Shown: positions 8,224-14,859 of the stretch, piece by piece
How positions within the stretch are numbered: position 1 is the stretch's first letter
Layout of the letters: each line of letters starts with the position of its first letter
NCBI GenBank assembly: GCA_013214715.1
Contig: JABSSB010000148.1
Span: 1-15,227 of the forward strand
Direction of reading: 5' to 3'
DNA length: 15,227 bases
From: Paracoccaceae bacterium
GTDB lineage: Bacteria > Pseudomonadota > Alphaproteobacteria > Rhodobacterales > Rhodobacteraceae
Notes under the pieces: generated by a model
The model's database searches: none
Told to the model about the DNA's origin: nothing
What the model saw: only the letters and a program-made list of their open reading frames with translations
Made by a program: the position numbers and the translations under genes

Positions 8224-8264
8224 TGCGAAAGTCGAGTTTGTCCTTTCGCAGACGCAGCATTTTT
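8224..8264 (+). terminator. Possible weak terminator or hairpin after the FAD dehydrogenase gene
   Basis: TGCGAAAG at 8224-8231 pairs perfectly with CTTTCGCA at 8243-8250 around an 11-base loop. Five T occur at 8260-8264, but they sit nine bases after the stem, which is too far for a standard intrinsic terminator. It lies 25 bases after the stop of the dehydrogenase gene. No other signal is clear in 8200-8309. Confidence 0.35.
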
Positions 8265-8309
8265 GGCACTTTCCGGCACATCTGATTTCGGCGAAACAAG
8301 GGCATCTCT

Positions 8310-8999
8310 GTGAAGAAGGTATACCGCAAAATCCGCAGAATCATGAGTCCTCTGAGGTATGAACGGAATTGGGGTCGGTATTTTGTTGATCATGAGAAAA
8401 AATGGTTAATGCTTGTGCCTTACAAATGCGGCTTCTCCACCATGCGAGCGGCGCTGGTCACGGACCCCAAACAGCCCATTGTGGAAACTTTGATGCGGCC
8501 CGGTGACAGCTTTGCTTTAGCCGAGCACACGGTGATGTTTGTGCGGGAGCCCAAAGACCGTTTGAAATCATATTACCGCAATTGGTTTCTGGAACCTACT
8601 CACGGCGTCGGACCAGAGCAGACACAATTTCGCAAGGCAAAGCGGCTGATGCGGCCGGCGGCCTTTCAAAGACTGATGACCGCGTCACCAGATGAACGCA
8701 ACACGTCGGACTTTTTTATGGAGTTCCTCTACGAGCTGGGTCCGGGCATCATGAATGATGAGCATACGCAGCCTTTATGGAGCATCCTGTCGCCGTGTCA
8801 GGCGGATGTGGACGAGGTGAGCGAGATATTGAATTTCAAGGAAAATATTCCTTTCCTTGAGAAGCACTACGGCATCAAGCAAAGCGTCAAGAACACATCA
8901 AAGCGGTTGAACCCTGATCCTTTGGACTGCCCAGAACTCGATGACTACTGCCAAAGAATGTATGGTCGTGATTACGAAATGTTCGGGCGTTATTTCTGA
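8310..8999 (+). CDS. Sulfotransferase-family protein (sulfotransferase 2-like), small
   Basis: This 229-residue protein looks like a PAPS-dependent sulfotransferase of the carbohydrate/HNK-1 type. VPYKCGFSTM (36-45) matches the 5'-phosphosulfate-binding loop (P-K-C-G-S/T-T pattern) and FVREPKDRLKSYYRNWF (77-93) matches the 3'-phosphate-binding motif (VRdPxeRlxSay). Such enzymes usually modify surface polysaccharides, but the acceptor here is unknown. No membrane span is visible. The start is a GTG with AAGGG (8298-8302) seven bases upstream. The next in-frame ATG at 8343 has no good site and would lose a basic N-terminus. The gene appears less GC-rich than its neighbours. Its stop lies ten bases from the convergent apt stop. 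Confidence 0.72.
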   Translation: MKKVYRKIRRIMSPLRYERNWGRYFVDHEKKWLMLVPYKCGFSTMRAALVTDPKQPIVETLMRPGDSFALAEHTVMFVREPKDRLKSYYRNWFLEPTHGVGPEQTQFRKAKRLMRPAAFQRLMTASPDERNTSDFFMEFLYELGPGIMNDEHTQPLWSILSPCQADVDEVSEILNFKENIPFLEKHYGIKQSVKNTSKRLNPDPLDCPELDDYCQRMYGRDYEMFGRYF

Positions 9000-9009
9000 C
9001 AGCGACTGA

Positions 9010-9549
9010 TCACAGGCCTTCGAATTCGCACAAGACGTGCACATCCATGCCCATCGCTTCAAGAACCTTGCGCCCACCTAACTCGGGCAGGTCAATGACA
9101 AACGCGCAGGAAATGATCTCTCCGCCCAGTCGTTCGACCAGTTTGATGCCCGCAGCGGCGGTACCGCCGGTCGCCAGCAAGTCATCGACCACAAGGATTT
9201 TTTCTCCTGGCTGGATCGCATCGTCATGGATTTCCACGATCGCTTCACCGTATTCCAGCGTGTATTCCTCGCTGATTGTGGTGCCTGGCAGTTTGCCCTT
9301 CTTTCGGATCGGCACAAAACCCACGGATAGCTGATGCGCGATGGCGCCGCCCAGAATAAACCCACGGGCTTCAAGCCCCACAACCTTGTCAATCCGCAGG
9401 CCCGCATACGGGTGCAGCATCTGGTCAATGGCCATACGAAAACCACGTGGGTCAGCGAAAAGCGTGGTCACGTCGCGGAACATGATCCCTTCATGCGGGA
9501 AATCGACAATGGTTCGGATGTAATCGCGGACGCTTTTTTGCGTAGGCAT
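9010..9549 (-). CDS. apt: Adenine phosphoribosyltransferase
   Basis: This 179-residue cytosolic enzyme joins adenine and PRPP to give AMP and pyrophosphate (purine salvage). The PRPP-binding VVDDLLATGGTA is at 120-131, the N-terminal FPHEGIMFRDVT at 17-28, and GLEARGFILG at 58-67. The length is normal. The ATG at 9549 has AGGTGG about five bases upstream (minus strand). It shares strand with mtnP, whose product adenine is its substrate, but a divergent small-gene pair and a terminator lie between them, so apt should have its own promoter. Its 3' end faces the sulfotransferase-like gene. Confidence 0.97.
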   Translation of the reverse strand: MPTQKSVRDYIRTIVDFPHEGIMFRDVTTLFADPRGFRMAIDQMLHPYAGLRIDKVVGLEARGFILGGAIAHQLSVGFVPIRKKGKLPGTTISEEYTLEYGEAIVEIHDDAIQPGEKILVVDDLLATGGTAAAGIKLVERLGGEIISCAFVIDLPELGGRKVLEAMGMDVHVLCEFEGL

Positions 9550-9612
9550 GGGCCACCTGGAGTTTCAATCTTCGACCCAAGCGGTGTGGCCTAAACCGCT
9601 GCAGGGATCAAG

Positions 9613-9644
9613 AAAAACGGCCCCGACAATGATCTGTCAGGGCC
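9613..9644 (-). terminator. Rho-independent terminator after the 38-residue ORF (minus strand)
   Basis: GGCCC (9619-9623) pairs with GGGCC (9640-9644) and GACA (9625-9628) with TGTC (9635-9638), with one C/A mismatch and a six-base loop. Five A at 9613-9617 give a U tract when read on the minus strand, so the signal ends a minus-strand transcript. It begins six bases after the stop codon of the small ORF at 9651-9767 and insulates apt from it. Confidence 0.82.
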
Positions 9645-9650
9645 ATTTGC

Positions 9651-9767
9651 TTACCAGCGTTTCCTGAACAGCGGCTGATACGCCGATTTTTTGAACCACC
9701 GGAGCCGGGGCCGGTCCGAAGACAGGCTGTCTTGAACCCAAACGCAGCGGGCAGAATAAAGTGTCAT
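9651..9767 (-). CDS. Small basic aromatic-rich protein, 38 residues, unknown function
   Basis: I do not recognise a function. The ORF starts MTLYSARCVW and ends PLFRKRW. It has nine Arg/Lys against two Asp, seven aromatic residues, and a basic RPRLRWFKK block at 19-27. No membrane span is visible. Support for it being real: AAAGGA (minus strand, 9774-9779) lies six bases before the ATG, a promoter-like TTGATA/TATACT pair with 18-base spacing lies at 9845-9850 and 9821-9826, and an intrinsic terminator begins six bases after the TAA. A longer reading frame on the same strand (to 9831) starts inside the promoter and is less likely. The transcript could also act as a small RNA. Divergent from the ribbon-helix-helix-like gene. 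Confidence 0.62.
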   Translation of the reverse strand: MTLYSARCVWVQDSLSSDRPRLRWFKKSAYQPLFRKRW

Positions 9768-9802
9768 ATCCAATCCTTTCTGCTAATCTCCGCGACGAGC
9801 TA

Positions 9803-9850
9803 TCGACGCGGCCTGTAAGTAGTATATACAATATATATGCAATTTATCAA
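9803..9850. promoter_or_regulatory. Overlapping divergent promoters with AT-rich double palindrome
   Basis: Minus strand: TTGATA (9845-9850) and TATACT (9821-9826) with an 18-base spacer, pointing at the 38-residue ORF. Plus strand: TCGACG (9803-9808) and TACAAT (9827-9832), also 18 bases apart, pointing at the ribbon-helix-helix-like gene. The two perfect 8-base palindromes GTATATAC (9822-9829) and ATATATAT (9831-9838) sit on both -10 elements and would suit a small dimeric repressor. The elements are seen by eye. Function is inferred. Confidence 0.55.
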
Positions 9851-9863
9851 GAATGAGGACCCC

Positions 9864-10034
9864 GTGGCAAAGAAAAACGGCAAGAGCAGCAAGAAGGACA
9901 GTCAACTTGTGCTGCGATTGGATCGCGACGACCGGGATGCCTTTGTAGAACTCTGCAAAGAACTCGACACCTCGGCCGCACGGGAAATCCGCCGGTTCAT
10001 CCGGCAGTTCATGAAAGAAAACAGAACGGATTAG
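9864..10034 (+). CDS. Small ribbon-helix-helix-like protein, possible DNA-binding regulator
   Basis: This 56-residue protein has a lysine-rich start (MAKKNGKSSKKD), a short strand-like SQLVLRLD (13-20), then two amphipathic helices (about 21-34 and 37-52), the layout of an Arc/MetJ ribbon-helix-helix protein. The GTG at 9864 is chosen because GAGG (9855-9858) lies five bases upstream. The in-frame ATG at 9837 has no ribosome binding site and would sit at the predicted transcription start. Its stop overlaps the mtnP stop codon on the other strand by four bases (10031-10034). It could repress the divergent promoters beside it, but it could equally be a conserved small protein of another kind. 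No toxin partner is visible. Confidence 0.68.
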   Translation: MAKKNGKSSKKDSQLVLRLDRDDRDAFVELCKELDTSAAREIRRFIRQFMKENRTD

Positions 10035-10915
10035 CCCTGAACCTGCAAGACGCGCCCTGCCACGCTTGACAGCTTCTTCACAAGCGCAGGGTCACGTTTG
10101 TCTGGCGCAGTTAGGATTGCATAGTCCAGCGCGCGGTCACATCCATGCGGACAGGGCGCGCGCTCTGTGCCAAGGCGCGCGGGCAATCGCGCGACAAGAT
10201 TGCGAGCTTTTTCGGCATTGCCGGTCAGGGTGGCGATGATTTGGGTCACATCGACCTCTCCGTGATCAGGATGCCAGCTATCGTAATCCGTTACCATCGC
10301 AACCGAGGCATAGCAAAGCTCTGCTTCCCGCGCGAGCTTGGCTTCGGGCATATTGGTCATTCCGATCACATCCGCCCTCCAGCTTTCGCGATACAATTTT
10401 GACTCAGCCAGTGTAGAAAACTGCGGCCCTTCCATTGCCAGATAGGTGCCGCTTTCGTGCATGGTGATCCCGGAGGCTGCGGCAACTTCAAGACAGGCCG
10501 CACCCAATCGCGGGCAGGTCGGGTGCGCGACCGAGACATGCGCCACACAGCCCGGACCGAAGAAGCTTTTTTCTCGTGCGAAGGTCCGGTCAATGAATTG
10601 ATCGACCAGCACAAAATCGCCCGGAGCCATCTCTTCGCGAAACGATCCGGTTGCTGAGACCGAGATCACATCCGTCACGCCGAGCTGTTTGAACGCATCG
10701 ATATTGGCGCGATAGGGGACGGAGGTCGGCGAATGCACGTGACCGCGCCCATGCCGCGGCAAGAAGGCCATGGCCACGCCGTCCAGGCGCCCGATCAGCA
10801 CGTCATCCGACGGCGCCCCCCAAGGCGTTTTTACGCTTTGCCAGCGCGGCTCCTCTAGACCGTCGATCTCATAAAGCCCGCTGCCGCCGATGATGCCGAT
10901 CATGGTTTGGGTCAT
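10031..10915 (-). CDS. mtnP: S-methyl-5'-thioadenosine phosphorylase
   Basis: This 294-residue purine-nucleoside-phosphorylase family enzyme cleaves methylthioadenosine with phosphate to adenine and methylthioribose-1-phosphate, recycling the by-product of polyamine synthesis. IGIIGGSGLYEIDG is at 6-19, LPRHGRGHVHSP at 52-63 (phosphate and substrate binding), AMEGPQFSTLAES at 160-172, and GMTNMPEAKLAREAELCYASVAMVTDYDSWH at 185-215, the block characteristic of MTA phosphorylases. I use the ATG at 10915, preceded by AGAGAGG (minus strand). A GTG at 10930 in frame overlaps that site. It converges on the small ribbon-helix-helix-like gene with a four-base overlap. Confidence 0.95.
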   Translation of the reverse strand: MTQTMIGIIGGSGLYEIDGLEEPRWQSVKTPWGAPSDDVLIGRLDGVAMAFLPRHGRGHVHSPTSVPYRANIDAFKQLGVTDVISVSATGSFREEMAPGDFVLVDQFIDRTFAREKSFFGPGCVAHVSVAHPTCPRLGAACLEVAAASGITMHESGTYLAMEGPQFSTLAESKLYRESWRADVIGMTNMPEAKLAREAELCYASVAMVTDYDSWHPDHGEVDVTQIIATLTGNAEKARNLVARLPARLGTERAPCPHGCDRALDYAILTAPDKRDPALVKKLSSVAGRVLQVQG

Positions 10916-10980
10916 TGGCCTCTCTCTCACTGTCTTTGCGCTGCGCTCACCATAGCCGGGGTGCGGCCGAAGAAAAGCGG

Positions 10981-12222
10981 TTACTCACGTCGGATCACGT
11001 CCGTGATCGCGGCAGCGCCAAGAGCGCTGATCACCCAGCCCGAAAAGGTGAAAAACGGGCAGGCTGCGGCCAGAGCCAGCATCGCCATCCCCGTCCGCAT
11101 CTTCCCCCGCTCGGTCGCCAGGCCAAGACTGTCCTTGACAAGAAACCGGCGCAAAGCCCCGATGCGTTCTTTCATCAGTAGGTCCTGTCGCCGGGCCAAA
11201 ACGCGTATCGCATCCGCCTCATGCGCGTCGTCACGCAGGATTTTAGCAAGCTGCGTAAAAGGTTGCGGATTGAACCCCTGCGCGGACAAAGCGCTGCGGC
11301 GACACCATCTCAACCGCGCCGCAATTGGCATTTCTGTCGTTATGCTGGAATAGGTAAAGCCCTTGAGAACAAGACTGACCTGTTGTTCTGGTGCCTTGTC
11401 CAGCCATGTCACATCATCGATCAAACCTGCAACCCGCGCGCTTTCGTAACTGAACATGCCACGTGTGACCGTGACATTCGAGCAGAAGACGTCTTCGGCC
11501 ACGCGCATCCTGCGTGCGTTGAACGCCTGATCCGCCTCAGTGCTGAAACGCGCGTCTTTGCAGACAAGCTGCCCTTTGATAGTTGCGCCATTCAGGTCGA
11601 CCTTCCCGACCGCGGTGAAATCCCCTCTCAAAAACACAGAGCGTTTGGCGGTCAGGTCCGGCAGGTTCAGGGCCACATCGTCTTCTATTTTGCCATCTGT
11701 CTCTTTTTGGTGCCGTGAAACCGCCCATTCGAACAATCCAGGTGGCCAATGCTGGCGGAGTTCAAATCCACCATCCCATCGGAGACGAACCCACCGTTCA
11801 AAAAATATCGGATCCCGTTTTGAGGTCCTGAGCGTTCAGTCCCGGAATATGGCTGCCCTGCAAGTTCACTATGCAGCAAGACGCGGCGCGCAACATAAAG
11901 GGGGCGTTGAAACGACAATTCAGGCAATTAATGTCCCGCATGATCGTTTCGCGCTCAAGGTCGAGTTCGCCGACAACATAGGCGCCATTGAGCCAGATTT
12001 TTGTGGTGTTCTGTGGCAAATCCGACGCTTTGCAAAGGATCAAAAGCCTGAGCAGGTCAGCGCGATTCCGAGTGTTCTTGGACTTTCTCTTGGGACGTTT
12101 TCCGCTGATGAGCCTGCATTCCTTGTCTGCTTTCACGCAGTCAATCAGGTTCAACTCGGCCGGAGTGGGGCTTTGGCTCCGGTCAGGGCTTCAAATTCGG
12201 CCATTGTTGCAAAACGCGCCAT
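10981..12222 (-). pseudogene. Broken gene for a repeat-containing membrane protein (membrane-associated 'oxidoreductase'-type family)
   Basis: One gene of 414 codons appears in four frame pieces. The first starts at ATG 12222 (AAAGG eight bases upstream on the minus strand; MARFATMAEFEALTG). Adding one base in each of three homopolymers restores a continuous frame: the CCCC run at about 12161-12165, the T6 run (plus-strand A6) at about 11800-11806, and the A5 run (plus-strand T5) at about 11706-11710. The span of 1242 plus 3 equals exactly 415 codons. The product would have three repeats of the form W/F-L-N/R-G...V-x-L...L/I-x-C...RF (about residues 77-105, 141-169, 198-227), a QPFTQLAKILRDDAHEADA block (321-339) and one or two C-terminal spans (378-408). 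The family is often annotated membrane-associated oxidoreductase without proven function. A sequencing artefact is possible. Confidence 0.8.
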
Positions 12223-12401
12223 CTTTACGACCTTTTATCTGATGCGCCGCGTTTTGCGGCACCAATTCGATGGGTGCAAGCTCGGCGTTTTTTGCATGGC
12301 TGCTATGCACAAGATAGGGTTACGCTGCAGGGCAGGTTCCTGTAGACGGCACGGTTTGACCCAAAGCCCGCTTAACCCGATTGCCGCGCCGGAGCCTGCC
12401 C
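12223..12401. other. Divergent intergenic region between the broken membrane protein gene and sulP
   Basis: 179 bases separate the two divergent starts and must hold both promoters. A short hairpin, GCCGC (12246-12250) with GCGGC (12256-12260), lies before the pseudogene start. TTGCAT at about 12293-12298, with weak TAGGGT 17 bases on, could serve sulP but is a poor match. GGAG at 12391-12394 is the sulP ribosome binding site. I see no small ORF or RNA. Confidence 0.4.
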
Positions 12402-14024
12402 ATGACCCGTTTGCTTGCCAGCCTGACCAGATCTTCGTTTCTTGCCGAAACGGCAGACGATTTTCGTGGCCTGAGCCTTGATCGCTTGCGGATTGAGTTG
12501 CTGGCTGGACTGACTGTTGCTTTGGCCTTGGTGCCTGAAGCCGTGGCCTTTGCTTTTGTCGCAGGCGTGCATCCGTTGGTGGGACTTTATGCGGCGTTTA
12601 TCGTGGGGCTGGTAACGGCGCTGATCGGTGGGCGCCCGGGGATGATTTCCGGAGCAACCGGTGCACTGGCCGTGGTGATGGTCTCGCTCGTGGCGCAGCA
12701 CGGGGTCGAGTATCTTTTTGCAGCCGTGGTGTTGATGGGGATCTTGCAGGTCATCGCCGGGGTGATGCGCTGGGGCAAGTTCATCCGGCTTGTGCCGCAT
12801 CCGGTGATGCTGGGCTTTGTGAACGGGCTGGCCATCGTGATTTTCCTGGCACAGCTGACGCAGTTTCAGGTGCCCGGCACCGCCGAAATCTCTGACCACG
12901 GCATGTCCGGAGGTGAATGGCTGTCCGGGATACCGCTTTATCTGATGTTGGGACTTGTTGCGCTTACGATGGGGATCATCTGGGTGATGCCGCGTCTGAC
13001 CAATGTGATCCCTGCGCCGTTGGCCGGGATCGGCATTGTCGCGGCGATTGTGATCGGTTTTGGGCTGGATGTGCCTCGGGTAGGCGACATGGCCTCGATC
13101 GAGGGCGGCTTGCCACTGTTTCACATACCAATGGTGCCTATGACGCTGGAGACACTGTGGATCATCCTGCCCTATTCGGTGATCCTCGCGGCGATCGGGT
13201 TGATCGAAAGCCTGCTGACGCTGAACCTGGTTGGCGACATTACCGGAAAGCGCGGCGGTGCCTCGCAAGAATGTGTGGCGCAGGGCACGGCCAATGTCAT
13301 TACCGGGTTCTTCGGCGGTATGGGCGGTTGTGCAATGATTGGTCAGTCGATGATCAACGTGAAATCCGGCGCGCGCACCCGCATTGCCGGGATCGCGGCG
13401 GCGCTGTTTCTGCTTTTGTTCATTCTGGTTGCTGCGCCATTGATCGAGCAGATCCCGCTGGCCGCGCTGGTGGGTGTGATGTTCATGGTTGTGATCGGCA
13501 CCTTCGCGTGGAATTCGCTGCGTATTCTGGCGCGTGTGCCGCGCATGGACGCCTTTGTCATCATTCTGGTGACAGTCGTGACGGTTCTGGAAGACTTGGC
13601 CGTGGCCGTGGTGGTGGGTGTGATCGTGTCCGCGCTGGGCTATGCTTGGAACGCGGCCAAACGCATTCAGGCACGCAGCCACGAAACCGATGAGGGGGCA
13701 CGGGTCTACGAGGTCGAAGGTCCGCTGTTTTTCGGTTCCTCGGACGGCTTTGTCGAGATTTTCGACTTCGATCATGACCCTGAGGATGTGGTCATCGACT
13801 TTGCACGGTCTCGCGTCGTGGACCAGTCGGCGTTGCAGGCAATCGAAGCGGTTGCGTCGAAATATCTGGCACGCGGCAAGCATGTGCAATTGCGTCACCT
13901 GAGCCGCGATTGCCACCAGCTTTTGACCCGGGCCGGGCATTTGGTGGTCGAAGATGATGACGACCCGGATTATGGCGTGGCGGTGAATTATTCAGTCAAA
14001 ACAGGGATTCTGGGCGGGCATTGA
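12402..14024 (+). CDS. SulP family inorganic anion transporter with C-terminal STAS domain
   Basis: This 540-residue inner-membrane transporter belongs to the SLC26/SulP family (sulfate, bicarbonate or dicarboxylate carriers). It has a short cytosolic N-terminus, about ten or more hydrophobic segments between residues 30 and 420, and a cytosolic STAS domain from about 435 to 520 (VYEVEGPLFFGSSDGF... VVIDFARSRVVDQSAL). The early VPEAVAFAFVAGVHPLVGLYAAF block is the family signature, and GSINVKSG-type sequence appears as QSMINVKSGARTR. The ATG at 12402 has GGAG seven bases upstream. A TTG further up at 12381 lies before that site. The substrate cannot be told from sequence. Intact, despite lying between two broken genes. 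Confidence 0.93.
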   Translation: MTRLLASLTRSSFLAETADDFRGLSLDRLRIELLAGLTVALALVPEAVAFAFVAGVHPLVGLYAAFIVGLVTALIGGRPGMISGATGALAVVMVSLVAQHGVEYLFAAVVLMGILQVIAGVMRWGKFIRLVPHPVMLGFVNGLAIVIFLAQLTQFQVPGTAEISDHGMSGGEWLSGIPLYLMLGLVALTMGIIWVMPRLTNVIPAPLAGIGIVAAIVIGFGLDVPRVGDMASIEGGLPLFHIPMVPMTLETLWIILPYSVILAAIGLIESLLTLNLVGDITGKRGGASQECVAQGTANVITGFFGGMGGCAMIGQSMINVKSGARTRIAGIAAALFLLLFILVAAPLIEQIPLAALVGVMFMVVIGTFAWNSLRILARVPRMDAFVIILVTVVTVLEDLAVAVVVGVIVSALGYAWNAAKRIQARSHETDEGARVYEVEGPLFFGSSDGFVEIFDFDHDPEDVVIDFARSRVVDQSALQAIEAVASKYLARGKHVQLRHLSRDCHQLLTRAGHLVVEDDDDPDYGVAVNYSVKTGILGGH

Positions 14025-14076
14025 GCCTGAAGCGCCTGCTACTGTGAAGTAATCTTCGAGAGCGGTATTCGGAAAA

Positions 14077-14109
14077 GGCAGGGCACGTGGCTGATCGAAC
14101 ACGCCTGCC
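14077..14109 (-). terminator. Possible weak terminator for the minus-strand flavin reductase/acetyltransferase unit
   Basis: GGCAGG (14077-14082) pairs with CCTGCC (14104-14109) and CGTG (14086-14089) with CACG (14100-14103), leaving a three-base bulge and a ten-base loop. Read on the minus strand, the stem is followed by TTTTCC (14071-14076 complement). It lies about 130 bases after the end of the broken acetyltransferase gene. The rest of 14025-14240 shows no supported gene. Confidence 0.35.
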
Positions 14110-14240
14110 CGTATGACGAATTGATATGCCTCGATATCGACCTTGGACGGCTGGCATAGAGATCCCAGAAAGCCGCCTATCACGAAACGGAGTTTGCGCT
14201 TGTCGATTTTGGCGATGTGTCGTCACGGCGGGCGCTGTGT

Positions 14241-14859
14241 TTATTTGACGATCATCGCCATCAGCGCATGCCGGGCCGGATGCACTTTTTCGTCTGGCCA
14301 ATCCCACCACGCCAGATCCAACAGTCCGGCACCCTCATTGGCTGAAAACCGGATGCGGATCACCTGTCCGGGATTGCCGACCTCCATTGCGTACTAGAGA
14401 ACATGGCCGCGTACCACCGCGCCGGCTCCGATGATCGCACCATGTTCGATACGCGCACCGGGCATGACCATCGCCCCATAGCCGAACCAGACATCATGCC
14501 CGATCACCGTAGCGTGCCTGTCCGGGTGGTCGCCCGCGATCGTCTTCGGATCAAAAATTGGAAAGGGATAGGTGGCCAGCCCGTCTTTGGCATGATTGGC
14601 CGAAGCAGTTATGAACCGTACCCCGTGGGCCACCGCGCAATAACGACCGATCACCAGCCGCTCCGGTTGACCTTCAAAAAAGATAGGGCGCCAGATGCGG
14701 CGCCCAATTGTCAGGCGGGTCGAAATCAGAGGCATAGGAATACGCCCCAATATCGATATTCTGGTGAACGATCGCAGCACTCAGAAAGACCCTGCCGCGA
14801 TGGGCAGTGCCATCATGCAGGGTGATCGGATAACGCGTTGCTGGATCGGGCAGAATCAA
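14241..14859 (-). pseudogene. Broken CatB-related hexapeptide-repeat O-acetyltransferase gene
   Basis: The intact product would have 205 residues and belong to the xenobiotic/CatB-like left-handed beta-helix acetyltransferases. The first piece (from TTG 14859, which overlaps the flavin reductase stop as TTGA) reads PDPATRYPITLHDGTAHRGR, then SYASDFDPPDNWAPHLAPYLF, and ends in a stop caused by a T6 run (plus-strand A6, 14676-14681). With five T the frame continues into EGQPERLVIGRYCAVAHGVRF, the HDVWFGYGAMVMPG repeat region and GAIIGAGAVVRG. An in-frame amber codon at 14394-14396 then interrupts it, followed by YAMEVGNPGQVIRIRFS and LLDLAWWDWP to a TAA at 14241. Both lesions fall in otherwise well-conserved sequence, so this is a recent pseudogene. 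Readthrough or a sequencing error is possible for the T run. Confidence 0.82.

Noticed and set aside
9637..9831. 64-codon minus-strand frame overlapping the 38-residue ORF
   Set aside because: Its TTG start lies in the predicted promoter and it lacks a ribosome binding site. It ends inside the terminator stem. The frame from 9767 has all signals.
9837..10034. Longer start (ATG 9837) for the ribbon-helix-helix-like gene
   Set aside because: No ribosome binding site, and it lies at the likely transcription start. GTG 9864 has GAGG five bases upstream and a more typical MAKK start.
9864..10034. Toxin-antitoxin pair with the 38-residue ORF as toxin
   Set aside because: The genes are divergent, not one operon. 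The small ORF has no hydrophobic toxin-like span and matches no toxin I know. Not excluded, but unsupported.
11540..12481. 313-codon plus-strand open frame
   Set aside because: It lies antisense to the broken repeat-protein gene and runs past the sulP start. The minus-strand reconstruction of exactly 414 codons with family motifs explains the region better.
12372..13940. 522-codon open frame on the minus strand opposite sulP
   Set aside because: Shadow of the SulP gene. The product is low in hydrophobics and made of H, Q, R and D runs, unlike a real protein.
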